Under the pieces are notes generated by a model. The model was not told the DNA's origin, made no database searches, and was given only the letters and a program-made list of their open reading frames with translations. Both the position numbers and the translations under genes were made by a program. This document shows positions 1 to 8,819 of a DNA stretch of 64,000 nt, piece by piece. Within the stretch, counting starts at the first letter, position 1. Every line of letters starts with the position of its first letter. Origin of the DNA: an uncultured Aquimarina sp. (GTDB lineage: Bacteria; Bacteroidota; Bacteroidia; Flavobacteriales; Flavobacteriaceae); contig NZ_CANMED010000001.1 in assembly GCF_947496855.1 (NCBI RefSeq), positions 62,001-126,000 on the forward strand, in the 5' to 3' direction.

Positions 1-1
1 G

Positions 2-577
2 ACTGTGCCTTTGTTTTTCATGTTGTATTGGTTTAACGTTGATAAAGTCGACTCTTTATTTATAGTGGTCTTATCACTTTGTTTTCTAGGGGACATATTC
101 CTGTTAACTGGAATTGAGAATGGTTTTAGGTATGTTTTACTTAGTTATACTTTGTGTTATTTTATTCTGTTTTATTTTTTGTATAAAAATCGAAAACCTA
201 TAGAATATAGTAATATAGATGTTATTTATATGGTGGTTTTCTTTGTGTTTTGGACTAGTATCGTTTACGCAATATTTGTAGTTACCAATCAAAATATGGG
301 AGATATAAGGCCTTTCGGGATAGCTTATTTTGTAATTCTTTATTCTTTGTTAATTGGAGCCATTTTTCAATATATAAACATAAGGTCTCCTAGGTCTCTC
401 TGGTTTGCTATTGCTATTTTAAATTTTGTTATCAGTGATGCCTGTTTTGCATTAGATCGATTTTATGTTCCTTCGTTAGAGTTAAAGATTATAAATTCTA
501 TATATCAATTATTAGCAGTGTTTTTCTTAGTAAAGTTTAAAATTTCAAGTGCAGATCCTTTAAAAATAAGGAGGTAA
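2..577 (+). CDS. YhhN-like membrane protein, copy 1 (5' partial)
   Basis: Hydrophobic polytopic protein resembling the YhhN/TMEM86 family, whose characterised members are lysoplasmalogenases acting on ether lysolipids in the membrane. The frame is already open at the left edge. Aligned with the next gene, about 30 N-terminal residues are missing, so the GTG at position 5 is probably an internal Val codon. Family signatures survive: a Gly-Asp pair (LGDIFLL) in the second hydrophobic segment and an SDACFALDRF segment near the C-terminus, which carry the conserved acidic residues. It heads a row of four tandem paralogues and is the one most like a catalytically intact member. The substrate is not deducible; enzyme activity is inferred from the family. 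Confidence 0.7.
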   Translation, partial: TVPLFFMLYWFNVDKVDSLFIVVLSLCFLGDIFLLTGIENGFRYVLLSYTLCYFILFYFLYKNRKPIEYSNIDVIYMVVFFVFWTSIVYAIFVVTNQNMGDIRPFGIAYFVILYSLLIGAIFQYINIRSPRSLWFAIAILNFVISDACFALDRFYVPSLELKIINSIYQLLAVFFLVKFKISSADPLKIRR

Positions 578-699
578 GAAGTAGTTGGCTATTGTGTTCT
601 CGTTTATTTGACTGAAATTTAGTATATTAACAAAAGGAAAAATTGTTTAATACAGCATTTTGATAGGAATATTCCTTTTTTTTATGCAATTTAAATTTA

Positions 700-1395
700 A
701 TGAATGAGGGGAAGCTACTAAAATTTTTAATTTCTTTTTTGATTGTATTACAGGTGCTAGGATTTGTATTTGGAATTCCTTTTTTAAGCACTTATGGTAA
801 GCCAATATTGTTTATATTAATCATATTACGTTATGTGTGGAGTAGTAAAAAAATAAAAACACTCCATATTATTATTCTTTGCGTATTTTTTATTTCAGAA
901 TTGATTCATTTAATTGATGATGTAATTACCATAGAACATAGGATGTTGATTAGTATAATTGGTTATACATTGTTGTTTTATTTTTTGTATAATAATCATA
1001 AGTCTTTTAGATATAACCGAAGAGATGTTTTTACATTAGTATTAGGAAGTTCTTTGTATACAGTTATATTTTTTATTACATATTCGGTTATAAGAGAGCC
1101 GATGGGGGATTTAAATCTAATAGGATTTCTTCATTTGTCATTGCTTTATGTTTTGCTAATTGTCGGAGCAATGCACTACATAAATATTAGATCAGAAAAG
1201 TCATTATGGTTTTTTTTGGCAATGCTAAATTTTACTTTTAGTGATTTTATTTTATTGATAGACAATTTTTATCTTGAGTCAAATGAGTTAAAGATGATTA
1301 GGTTGATTTGTTTACCTATTGCGCTGATTTTTTTAGTGAACTATATGATTACTAAATATAAATACCTTAAATCTGAAGAGTTTGAAGGATTTTAA
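700..1395 (+). CDS. YhhN-like membrane protein, copy 2
   Basis: A 231-residue polytopic membrane protein, clearly paralogous to the gene before it: both share a Y-(I/T)NIRS...SLWF block followed by LNF...SD. The YGKP motif in the first membrane segment is typical of YhhN/TMEM86. The first conserved acidic site, Gly-Asp in copy 1, reads Ser-Glu here (FISELIHL). The second reads SDFILLIDNF, so Ser-Asp is kept. The ATG start at 700 leaves a 120 bp gap after copy 1 that could hold its own promoter. Family membership is fairly secure; lysoplasmalogenase activity is uncertain because of the altered motif. Confidence 0.7.
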   Translation: MNEGKLLKFLISFLIVLQVLGFVFGIPFLSTYGKPILFILIILRYVWSSKKIKTLHIIILCVFFISELIHLIDDVITIEHRMLISIIGYTLLFYFLYNNHKSFRYNRRDVFTLVLGSSLYTVIFFITYSVIREPMGDLNLIGFLHLSLLYVLLIVGAMHYINIRSEKSLWFFLAMLNFTFSDFILLIDNFYLESNELKMIRLICLPIALIFLVNYMITKYKYLKSEEFEGF

Positions 1396-1411
1396 ATTAT
1401 AAATTAAAATA

Positions 1412-2110
1412 TTGTTGAGTAAGACAAAACTAGCATATCAATTATTGTTTATTTCAGGAGTTTTACTGTTGTTAACGTCTATCTTTAAGGAAGAATGGTT
1501 GATATATGCTAAGCCTTTGGTTATTTGTTCGGTTTCCTTTTTTTATGTTGTTGGGGTAGATAAAATAAATTATTTAGTATTAGTGGCATTGCTACTAATT
1601 TTGTCTGCAGAAATACTATCTGTTATAGGTTTTAAAAAGTATTTTAGGGTAATAAATGTTCTTGGATCATTATACTATATTTTAAATATGATTTTATTAT
1701 GGAAGAGTATGCAGAAAGTTAAAATACAGCTTAAGAAAATTTTTACGCTTCAATTGGCAATAACAATGGGATTGATTGTATATGTTGTTTACTCTGTGGC
1801 TGATATGATTTCTTTAAATATTAGTAATGATCAGGTGTATTTAAATGTTTTGATTGTATTATTTATATTCTTTATTGGTTTTTGTTATTATATCTATCTT
1901 AATAGTAAGACTGTGGTTAGTTCATCTTTGATGATTGCTGCATCTTGTTTTCTTATCGTAAATATTCTTACTGTACTCAATAAATTGTATGTTTATTTGG
2001 ATGTTTTTGTAGTTATTACCAACGTTCTACAAGTTTTTGGACATTACTTTTTAATTAAATTCTTTATTGAGCAAAAAGATTTGAAACCTAATAATGTAGA
2101 GTTTTTTTAG
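1412..2110 (+). CDS. YhhN-like membrane protein, copy 3
   Basis: A 232-residue polytopic membrane protein starting only 16 bp after copy 2, so probably co-transcribed. No ATG is available near the 5' end; translation would begin at one of two adjacent TTG codons (1412 or 1415). The YAKP motif of the first segment is kept. The two acidic sites of the family have changed: Gly-Asp became Ala-Glu (LSAEILSV) and Ser-Asp became Val-Asn (LIVNILTV). This looks like a diverged, possibly non-catalytic paralogue. No other function is suggested by the sequence. Confidence 0.65.
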   Translation: MLSKTKLAYQLLFISGVLLLLTSIFKEEWLIYAKPLVICSVSFFYVVGVDKINYLVLVALLLILSAEILSVIGFKKYFRVINVLGSLYYILNMILLWKSMQKVKIQLKKIFTLQLAITMGLIVYVVYSVADMISLNISNDQVYLNVLIVLFIFFIGFCYYIYLNSKTVVSSSLMIAASCFLIVNILTVLNKLYVYLDVFVVITNVLQVFGHYFLIKFFIEQKDLKPNNVEFF

Positions 2111-2153
2111 TTTAATTGTTGATTTTTAATATCTTAAACGGGTATTAAGATTT

Positions 2154-2879
2154 ATGAGAAAACTTTTATTAACATCAAGAAGTATTGGGGGAGCCTACAT
2201 ACTGTTTTATTTTTCTTTTTTGATTGTTATCTTAGTTGCTATATTTTTAGACGAAGAGTATTTGATTTTTACAAAACCTTTGGTTCCGATCTCTTTGATA
2301 CTCGTTCATATTTCTAATGTTAAATCGATAAATCTATATTATGTAGCGAGCATGTTAGTTATTTTGGTTAATGATACATTGATTTATCTAGATTTTGCTA
2401 CGTATTTTGATCTAGTTGCTATAATTATCGTAACATTTTATTTACTATGTATTTTTTTGCTGAAAAAATATATAGCTCTTGCGGATCTACAAATAAAGAA
2501 ATTTATAACTTTTCCTATTGTGATCAGTTTAGCTCTTATATCGTATTTGATTTTTTCAATATCTCAATTAGTACTTCCTAGTCTAATGGATTCCTTTTTT
2601 TTATTTTTTATGATTCTAATTGTACTTCTACTTTTTGTAGCAGCTTGTTTCTTTGTTTATATTACCGATAAGTATGAAGGTAATTTTCGACTTTTTATTT
2701 CAGCAAGCTGTTGTCTTTTTGTTAATGCGTTATTATTAATCAATTATTTTTATTTTCATACCAGAGTGTTTACGATACTCATTAATATTGCAGAAATTGC
2801 TGGGTTATACTTTTTTCTTAGATTTTTGATGGAGGCAAAACCAATTAATTTGGAATACGAAAAAGACAAGTACTTTTAG
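2154..2879 (+). CDS. YhhN-like membrane protein, copy 4
   Basis: A 241-residue polytopic membrane protein, last of the four tandem paralogues and 43 bp after copy 3. It keeps the FTKPL motif of the first hydrophobic segment and the same spacing of membrane helices. The first acidic motif reads VNDTLIYL, so Asp is present but Gly is lost. The second reads FVNALLLINYF, with Ser-Asp replaced by Val-Asn as in copy 3. Copies 3 and 4 therefore form a subgroup. The ATG start is clear. The role is unknown, and it may be a pseudoenzyme if YhhN activity depends on those acidic residues. Confidence 0.65.
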   Translation: MRKLLLTSRSIGGAYILFYFSFLIVILVAIFLDEEYLIFTKPLVPISLILVHISNVKSINLYYVASMLVILVNDTLIYLDFATYFDLVAIIIVTFYLLCIFLLKKYIALADLQIKKFITFPIVISLALISYLIFSISQLVLPSLMDSFFLFFMILIVLLLFVAACFFVYITDKYEGNFRLFISASCCLFVNALLLINYFYFHTRVFTILINIAEIAGLYFFLRFLMEAKPINLEYEKDKYF

Positions 2880-3013
2880 AGCTTAGATTATAAGTTTATC
2901 GCATAATAAAACACATTGTGCTTGTATTGTTATTTAAATAACTAAAAGTTAAATACTTTATTGTTTTCTGTTTTTCTTGTCACATACAACATACTTTTAA
3001 AATGTAAAATAGC

Positions 3014-3021
3014 TACATTTG
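3014..3021 (+). promoter_or_regulatory. Bacteroidota -7 box (TACATTTG)
   Basis: TACATTTG matches the TAnnTTTG -7 consensus of Bacteroidota sigma-A promoters, 22 bp before the ATG of the DUF6913-dapA pair. The -33 element is weak: only a T-rich stretch lies at the right distance. It would drive DUF6913, dapA and perhaps the K+ channel gene. Confidence 0.5.
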
Positions 3022-3042
3022 TGTCTTAATCTTTATTTATAA

Positions 3043-3567
3043 ATGATTTTAAAGGGTCTTAAAAAAAATGCGCTAAAAAAAAGCATTGAATCTCATATCA
3101 AAAAAAGAAAATCTCTGGCAAAAGAGGTTTCTGGTATAAAGAGTTTAGCCGTTCTGATAGATGCTTCACAATCAGTGAATGTACTATCAGTAGTTAAGCT
3201 TGCTAATGAGTTAGGCGTTAAATCAGAACGGCTAAAAGTAATGGGGTATAAAGAAGATCAGAAAGAAATTTCTGATGATAAAGATGCTGCATATTATAAT
3301 GATAAGAGTTTTGGTGTAAATGGATCGGTTAAGAGTAATTCGCTAAATGACTTTATAAATAATGATTATGATGTTTTGATAAACTTCTATTCAGAAAGCA
3401 AGTTGGAGCTGGATTATGTTGCTGCGGCATCAAAATCTAAGTTTAAAGTAGGCTTTGCCGAAATTGATAATCGCATCAATGATTTAGTAATAGGTGATAC
3501 TAATCAAAACATAAATCTTTTTATTTCCGAATTAAAAAAATATTTAAAAATTTTAGAGATAATATAA
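3043..3567 (+). CDS. DUF6913-like hypothetical protein
   Basis: A 174-residue soluble protein with a lysine-rich N-terminus and no signal peptide. It resembles the short DUF6913-type proteins that flavobacteria carry just upstream of dapA; I recall this as a conserved pairing. The middle has a Rossmann-like alternation (SLAVLIDASQSVN, then YDVLINFYSE), but no catalytic motif is recognisable. It ends one base before the dapA ATG region, so the two genes are almost certainly co-transcribed and perhaps translationally coupled. Function unknown. Confidence 0.7.
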   Translation: MILKGLKKNALKKSIESHIKKRKSLAKEVSGIKSLAVLIDASQSVNVLSVVKLANELGVKSERLKVMGYKEDQKEISDDKDAAYYNDKSFGVNGSVKSNSLNDFINNDYDVLINFYSESKLELDYVAAASKSKFKVGFAEIDNRINDLVIGDTNQNINLFISELKKYLKILEII

Positions 3568-3568
3568 T

Positions 3569-4444
3569 ATGAGTGCTTTTCTGAGAGGAACTGGTGTAGC
3601 ATTGGCAACGCCTTTTAATAGTGATGGTTCAATTGATTTTGAAGGAGTTGAATCGTTAGTTGAATTTTGTATTGATGGTGGGGTAGAGTATCTAGTAGTC
3701 TTGGGAACTACTGCTGAGTCTGTAACGCTTACAAAAGAAGAAAAAAAGAACTTAGTAATACATATTGTAAAAATAAATAACAAAAGGCTACCACTTATGA
3801 TTGGTATAGGTGGTAATAATACGGCGGCTATTCTTCAAGAAATGAAGGATACTGATTTGTCTGATTTTGATGCTATACTGTCTGTAGTTCCTATGTACAA
3901 TAGACCAAGTCAAGAAGGTATTTATCAGCATTACAAGACTATTAATGATGAAGCTTCATTGCCAATTTTATTATATAATGTTCCGTCTAGGACTGGTACC
4001 AATATGACTGCCGAAACTACACTTAGATTAGCTCAATTAGATAAAATTGTAGGGATCAAAGAGGCAACAGGAGATTTTAACCAAGTACTTAAAATCCTTA
4101 GAGATCGACCAAAAGACTTTCTTGTTATTTCTGGAGATGATGCCTTGGCATTACCTGCTGTTGCAGCTGGAGGAGATGGAGTGATTAGCGTTATCGGTCA
4201 AGGCTTTCCTCAAGAATTTTCAGAAATGATTCGTTTAGGGCTTTCTGGAGAAACAAAAAAGGCATTTGATGTACTATATGAGATGTTACCAATTCTGGAC
4301 TATGCTTTTGAAGAAGGTAATCCGGCTGGAATCAAGAATATTCTAAAGGTAAAAGGAATTTGCCAAGATTATTTGCGATTGCCTTTAATTTCAGTTTCTA
4401 AGAATCTAGCTAAAAAAATAGAAGAATTCGTAAATAATAATTAA
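3569..4444 (+). CDS. dapA: 4-hydroxy-tetrahydrodipicolinate synthase
   Basis: DapA condenses pyruvate with L-aspartate semialdehyde, the first committed step of lysine and meso-diaminopimelate synthesis, in the cytoplasm. The 291-residue length is normal for the family. Visible catalytic features are GTTAE at 46-50 with the Thr pair of the proton relay, Tyr136 in LLYNVPS, Arg141 at the active-site entrance and the Schiff-base Lys164 in GIKEATGD. It follows the DUF6913 gene by 1 bp and precedes a K+ channel gene by 9 bp. Very confident from the motifs and length; paralogous N-acetylneuraminate lyases lack this arrangement. Confidence 0.96.
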   Translation: MSAFLRGTGVALATPFNSDGSIDFEGVESLVEFCIDGGVEYLVVLGTTAESVTLTKEEKKNLVIHIVKINNKRLPLMIGIGGNNTAAILQEMKDTDLSDFDAILSVVPMYNRPSQEGIYQHYKTINDEASLPILLYNVPSRTGTNMTAETTLRLAQLDKIVGIKEATGDFNQVLKILRDRPKDFLVISGDDALALPAVAAGGDGVISVIGQGFPQEFSEMIRLGLSGETKKAFDVLYEMLPILDYAFEEGNPAGIKNILKVKGICQDYLRLPLISVSKNLAKKIEEFVNNN

Positions 4445-4453
4445 AAGGCTTTT

Positions 4454-5383
4454 ATGGCTAAAAGAATTAAAGATCCTGGAATTGGTTTATCTTCTGATAA
4501 ACAAGCCAAACGGTTTATTAATTCAGATGGCTCTTTTAATATTAAGCATGTCAATAGACGTACTTCTATTTCCAGAAGTTATAATTATTTAATCAGTATT
4601 ACTTGGACAGAGTTTTTTTGTTGGGTTCTATTAGGGTATGTATTGATAAATTCTTTTTTTGCAATAATATACACGACAATAGGTATCTCTGCGATCGCAG
4701 AGCCTACAGAAAACTTATTTAGAGATTTCTTAAAGGCTTTCTTTTTTTCGGCCCAAACGGTGACTACTGTTGGGTATGGAGCTATGGCACCTAAAGGAGT
4801 TATTTTTGGTGTAATTTCTTCTTTTGAAGCTTTAATCGGGTTATTAAGTTTTTCCTTTATCACTGGTCTATTGTATGGAAGATTTTCTAAGCCTAAATCG
4901 AGTATCAGATTTAGCGATGTTATGGTTGTAAAAGAACATAAAGGAGTGGATTGTGTTATGTTTAGATTAATGAGTAGAAGCACGAATGTGATGATTCGCC
5001 CTAAAGTTGAGGTTACATTATCATTATCTCGGAAGTCTAAAGACGAAAAGTATGTCAATAACTTCTATAATCTAAAATTAGAAAGAAATGAAATTACATA
5101 TTTGCCAACAACATGGACAGTAGTTCATCCAATTAATGAATCCAGTCCTCTGAGTGAGTTTCGTAGAGAAGATCTATGCAGGTTACATGGAGAGATTTTA
5201 ATATTGGTGACGTATTATGATGAGTCTTTTGCACAGGAACTACATCAGGTCCATTCATATGTATTGCGTGATTTAAGATTAGATGAAGTGTTTGTTCCGG
5301 CATTTCATTATGATGAAGACGGGTTCACTATTTTGGATCATGATAGAATTGGTGAAACAAAAGATTACAAATCAAATAGTTAA
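4454..5383 (+). CDS. Inward-rectifier-type (KirBac-like) potassium channel
   Basis: A 309-residue Kir-type channel subunit. An amphipathic N-terminus (about 1-50) is followed by an outer helix (55-80), a pore loop with the K+ selectivity filter TVGYG at 105-109, and an inner helix (about 117-141). The remaining 170 residues form a beta-rich cytoplasmic domain like that of eukaryotic Kir channels and KirBac. It should conduct K+ as a tetramer in the inner membrane, gated by its cytoplasmic domain; the ligand is not visible. It sits 9 bp after dapA, probably through shared transcription rather than shared function. A 123 bp gap and a new promoter separate it from bamD. Confidence 0.9.
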   Translation: MAKRIKDPGIGLSSDKQAKRFINSDGSFNIKHVNRRTSISRSYNYLISITWTEFFCWVLLGYVLINSFFAIIYTTIGISAIAEPTENLFRDFLKAFFFSAQTVTTVGYGAMAPKGVIFGVISSFEALIGLLSFSFITGLLYGRFSKPKSSIRFSDVMVVKEHKGVDCVMFRLMSRSTNVMIRPKVEVTLSLSRKSKDEKYVNNFYNLKLERNEITYLPTTWTVVHPINESSPLSEFRREDLCRLHGEILILVTYYDESFAQELHQVHSYVLRDLRLDEVFVPAFHYDEDGFTILDHDRIGETKDYKSNS

Positions 5384-5457
5384 GCTTTGTTCGTTTTTCT
5401 TTTTTCTTTTGCAACAAGCGGACTTTTATTTAGTTATTTAATAGATGAATTAAAGTT

Positions 5458-5487
5458 TTTGTAATACGGTAGAAATATCTATTTTTG
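5458..5487 (+). promoter_or_regulatory. -33/-7 promoter of the bamD operon
   Basis: TTTG at 5458-5461, an 18 bp spacer, then TATTTTTG at 5480-5487, which fits the Bacteroidota TTTG-N(17-20)-TAnnTTTG promoter. It lies 19 bp before the bamD ATG and follows a gap without coding potential. It is the best-formed promoter seen in the window. Confidence 0.65.
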
Positions 5488-5506
5488 CCAGATGTTTTTT
5501 TAAGAT

Positions 5507-6298
5507 ATGAAGAGATTATTGTTTTTGCTGATTATTGTGTTAACCCTTGGTTCTTGTAGTGAATACCAAAGAGTGCTAAAAGAAGAAGAAGTTGGCCCTA
5601 AATATAAGTTAGCAGAAGAGTTATATAAAGAGGGGAAATATAAAAAGGCATTGCGTCTTTTTGAACAGATTGTTCCTCAGTTCAGAGGTAAGCCTCAGGC
5701 AGAAAGGGTAATGTATTACTATTCTGATACATACTATAATTTAGAGGATTATTATCTAGCGGGATATCAGTTTGAAAGATTTGCTAAATCTTACCCTAAT
5801 AGTGAAAAAAGAGAAGAAGCATCCTATAAAGGAGCGAAAAGCTATTATTATTTGTCACCTAGATATAGTTTAGATCAAAAAGAGACAGATGAAGCTTTAG
5901 AGAAACTTCAGACATATATTAATGCCTTTCCAGAAAGTGAAAACCTTGAGGAAGCAAATAAATTAGTTGCCGAACTAAGAAATAAAAAAGAAAGGAAAGC
6001 TTTCGAGATTGCAAAGCAATTTCATCATAGAGAAGATTATAAAGTAGCTATTAACGCTTTTGATAATTACTTAATCGATTATCCTGGATCTGCTTTTAGA
6101 GAAAAAGCATTATATTACAAGCTAGAATCGCAATACTTATTGGCTATTGGTAGTTATGAAGTTTTTGTAAAATCAAGGTTAGAAGTAGCTAATGGTTATT
6201 ATAATAATTATAAAAAATATTTTAAAGAAGGTGAGTTTACTACTGATGCTGAAGAAATATCAGAAGATATAAAAACAAGATTAGAAAAATATAAATAG
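5507..6298 (+). CDS. bamD: Outer membrane assembly lipoprotein BamD (YfiO family)
   Basis: A 263-residue lipoprotein with a short signal peptide ending in a lipobox (LGSC, Cys17), followed by tetratricopeptide-like helical repeats: LAEELYKEGKYKKAL, then YYLAGYQFERFAKSYPNS, and a later AFDNYLIDYPGS unit. This matches BamD, the essential TPR lipoprotein of the beta-barrel assembly machinery on the inner face of the outer membrane. It is the first gene of a tight + strand run with the omega-like subunit (15 bp gap), coaBC, DUF4835 and recN, an order I know from Bacteroidota genomes. The ATG follows a well-formed promoter. Confidence 0.9.
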   Translation: MKRLLFLLIIVLTLGSCSEYQRVLKEEEVGPKYKLAEELYKEGKYKKALRLFEQIVPQFRGKPQAERVMYYYSDTYYNLEDYYLAGYQFERFAKSYPNSEKREEASYKGAKSYYYLSPRYSLDQKETDEALEKLQTYINAFPESENLEEANKLVAELRNKKERKAFEIAKQFHHREDYKVAINAFDNYLIDYPGSAFREKALYYKLESQYLLAIGSYEVFVKSRLEVANGYYNNYKKYFKEGEFTTDAEEISEDIKTRLEKYK

Positions 6299-6313
6299 AA
6301 AATATAGGAGAAG

Positions 6314-6646
6314 ATGGATTTGAAAAAAAGTAATGCCCCAGTAAATACAACTACTATCGATAAGAATTTAGTAGATCAACCTACAGATAATATTTATGAG
6401 GCTATTTCTGTAATATCTAAGAGAGCTAATCAAATTAATACTGATATCAAAAAAGAGCTTTTAGAGAAACTAGATGAATTCGCAACATATAACGATAGTC
6501 TAGAAGAAATCTTTGAAAACAAAGAACAAATTGAGGTTTCTAAGTTCTATGAAAGATTACCTAAACCTCATTCTCTAGCTGCACAAGAGTGGTTAGATGG
6601 TAAAATATACTACAGAAATACTAAGACAGATACGGAATCTCTATAA
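6314..6646 (+). CDS. rpoZ: RNA polymerase omega-like subunit (RpoZ/Rpb6 family)
   Basis: A 110-residue acidic, soluble protein. The segment NIYEAISVISKRANQI (about 26-41) is the conserved omega/Rpb6 motif, in which a Tyr-Glu-Ala run is followed by the RA(N/R)QI signature. Omega binds the beta' C-terminus and helps assemble and stabilise RNA polymerase. The C-terminal half, ending in an AAQEWLDGKIYYR segment, is specific to Bacteroidota versions. It lies between bamD and coaBC, 2 bp before the latter, as in other Bacteroidota; in many other bacteria omega is instead next to gmk. Confidence 0.85.
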   Translation: MDLKKSNAPVNTTTIDKNLVDQPTDNIYEAISVISKRANQINTDIKKELLEKLDEFATYNDSLEEIFENKEQIEVSKFYERLPKPHSLAAQEWLDGKIYYRNTKTDTESL

Positions 6647-6648
6647 GT

Positions 6649-7863
6649 ATGTCATCGATCTTAGGCGGTAAAAAGATTTTAATAGGTGTTACCGCTGGTA
6701 TTGCTGCGTATAAAACAGCTCCCTTGGTGCGCCTTTTTATTAAAACTGGTGCAGAAGTAAAGGTGGTAATGACTCCTACGGCAAAAGATTTTGTAACGCC
6801 ACTTACACTTTCTACTTTATCCAAGAACCCAGTTCATTCTTCTTTTTATAATGAAGAAGATGAGAATGCAGAATGGAATAATCACGTAGAACTTGGACTT
6901 TGGGCAGATTTAATGGTAATAGCTCCAGCTACAGCCAATACGTTATCCAAAATGTCAACGGGTAATAGTGATAACTTGTTGTTGGCGACGTATTTGTCGG
7001 CTAAATGTCCAGTTTATTTCGCGCCTGCAATGGATTTGGATATGTATAATCATCCATCTACTCACGAAACTTTTAGTAAACTTCAAGAGTTCGGAAATAT
7101 AATGATCCCTGCGGAATCTGGTGAACTGGCAAGTGGGTTAGTGGGACAGGGAAGAATGGCCGAACCTTCTACCATTGTTAATTTTATAGAAAAAGATATT
7201 CTAGGAAAACTTCCTTTAAAAGGCCAAAAGGTATTAATAACTGCAGGTCCTACATATGAAGCGATTGATCCTGTAAGGTTTATTGGAAATCATTCTAGCG
7301 GAAGAATGGGAATAGAGTTGGCTACATCTGCGGCTAATCTGGGAGCACAAGTAACATTAGTTTTAGGACCATCTTCACTAAAAGTAACACACGATTTTAT
7401 TACAGTTGTGCCTGTTGTAAGTGCGGCATCCATGTATGAAGCTGTTATGAGAGAATTTGATAGTTGTGATATTGCAATAGGATCAGCAGCAGTTGCAGAT
7501 TATAGGCCTAAGGTTATATCAAATCAGAAAATAAAAAAATCGGACACTAATTTTTCTATAGAATTAGAGCGTACCACAGATATTCTTAAATGGATGGGAT
7601 CTGTGAAAAAAAATCAGTTTTTAGTTGGATTTGCTTTGGAAACAGAAAATGAAGAAGAAAATGCAAAAAACAAGCTAGAAAAGAAGAATTTAGATCTAAT
7701 TGTTCTTAATTCACTCAACGATAAAGGAGCAGGTTTCAAAGGACAAACTAATAAAGTAACACTGATTAATCATAAATTAGAAATTAAAGCGTTTGAATTA
7801 AAAACCAAAACAGAGGTTGCGCTGGATATTTTTAATGAAATTAATGAACTACGTAATGCATAA
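6649..7863 (+). CDS. coaBC: Bifunctional phosphopantothenoylcysteine decarboxylase/phosphopantothenate-cysteine ligase
   Basis: A 404-residue cytoplasmic fusion enzyme making 4'-phosphopantetheine for coenzyme A. The N-terminal FMN-dependent decarboxylase (CoaC, about 1-185) shows ILIGVTAGIAAYK, the NHVELGLWADL active-site His region and the PAMDLDMY motif. The C-terminal ligase (CoaB, about 186-404) begins with ITAGPTYEAIDPVRFIGN and includes AAVADYRP and KIKK. The length is standard. Its last 8 bp overlap the start of the DUF4835 gene, so the two are translationally coupled. coaE, for the last CoA step, is 5.6 kb downstream on the same strand. Confidence 0.96.
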   Translation: MSSILGGKKILIGVTAGIAAYKTAPLVRLFIKTGAEVKVVMTPTAKDFVTPLTLSTLSKNPVHSSFYNEEDENAEWNNHVELGLWADLMVIAPATANTLSKMSTGNSDNLLLATYLSAKCPVYFAPAMDLDMYNHPSTHETFSKLQEFGNIMIPAESGELASGLVGQGRMAEPSTIVNFIEKDILGKLPLKGQKVLITAGPTYEAIDPVRFIGNHSSGRMGIELATSAANLGAQVTLVLGPSSLKVTHDFITVVPVVSAASMYEAVMREFDSCDIAIGSAAVADYRPKVISNQKIKKSDTNFSIELERTTDILKWMGSVKKNQFLVGFALETENEEENAKNKLEKKNLDLIVLNSLNDKGAGFKGQTNKVTLINHKLEIKAFELKTKTEVALDIFNEINELRNA

Positions 7864-8743
7864 ACTTTTTCTTTTTGTTACAATTTTATGTGGTATTGGA
7901 CTTAGTGCCCAGGAATTTAATGCTACTGTAGTGGTAAATGCAGAGCAAACGGGAAACCCTAATTTACAAGTTTTTAAAACTTTAGAGAGATCGGTAACAG
8001 AGTTTATTAATAATACTAAGTGGACCGAATTAGAATACCGAACAGAAGAAAGAATAGATTGCAGTTTTTTTATTAATATTCTTGGTAATACCAACGATAG
8101 TTTCTCTGCTACTTTCCAAGTGCAAGCGTCAAGACCTGTTTATGGTGCCAATTATAAGACAACGATTTTAAATATTAACGATAAACAGTTTAATTTTAAT
8201 TATCTGGAATTTCAACCTTTGAATTATAACCCTAATAGTTATGAATCTAATCTTATTTCTGTAATCGCTTTTTATTTATATACTATTTTAGGAGTAGACG
8301 CAGATACTTTCGAATTGAATTCAGGAACTGATTATTATCAAGAAGCTAAAGGTATAGTAAATAATGCACAAGGAAGTAATACATTAGGATGGAACGGGCA
8401 AGATGGTGCGCAGACACGATTCAGACTTAATGATGATCTATTATCAGGTACTTTTGATGGATATAGATCCGCATTGTATACTTATCACAGAGAAGGTCTT
8501 GATATTATGAATAACGACTTGAAAAAAGGAAAAGAGTCTATTCTAGAATCAATGAAAACACTAGAAAGTATGCATAGAACTAGGCCTAATTCTTACATGA
8601 TGAGAGTGTTTTTTGATGCTAAAGCTGACGAAGTATCTAGAATTCTTTCTGGAGGTCCTTCGCTTAATATTGCAGAGACAATGGCGATACTCGGAAGGAT
8701 AGCTCCAACCTATACAACTAACTGGGCTGAGATAAAGTTTTAA
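7856..8743 (+). CDS. DUF4835 periplasmic/outer membrane protein (PorD-like)
   Basis: A 295-residue secreted protein. The reading frame is open further upstream, but the ATG at 7856 gives a clean signal peptide (MHKLFLFVTILCGIGLSAQ) and an 8 bp overlap with coaBC, so I place the start there. The body is the Bacteroidota-specific DUF4835 family: VVVNAEQTGNPNLQVFKTL near the start, YQEAKG in the middle and a C-terminal helical part. I recall this family being linked to type IX secretion as PorD, which I cannot verify here. Its place after bamD and coaBC fits an envelope role. 76 bp separate it from recN. Confidence 0.8.
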   Translation: MHKLFLFVTILCGIGLSAQEFNATVVVNAEQTGNPNLQVFKTLERSVTEFINNTKWTELEYRTEERIDCSFFINILGNTNDSFSATFQVQASRPVYGANYKTTILNINDKQFNFNYLEFQPLNYNPNSYESNLISVIAFYLYTILGVDADTFELNSGTDYYQEAKGIVNNAQGSNTLGWNGQDGAQTRFRLNDDLLSGTFDGYRSALYTYHREGLDIMNNDLKKGKESILESMKTLESMHRTRPNSYMMRVFFDAKADEVSRILSGGPSLNIAETMAILGRIAPTYTTNWAEIKF

Positions 8744-8819
8744 GGTTTTCTTTTATTAGATATTTTTAAAAACTGTAGTATATTTACTTCCTTTAATAAC
8801 AATAAAATATCATTATCTT

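Noticed and set aside
4585..5058. 157-codon minus-strand open frame antisense to the Kir channel
   Set aside because: It lies wholly inside the well-supported channel gene; its product is low-complexity and has no family resemblance.
7817..7855. Upstream extension of the DUF4835 gene
   Set aside because: It overlaps conserved coaBC C-terminal sequence and would hide the signal peptide that starts at 7856.
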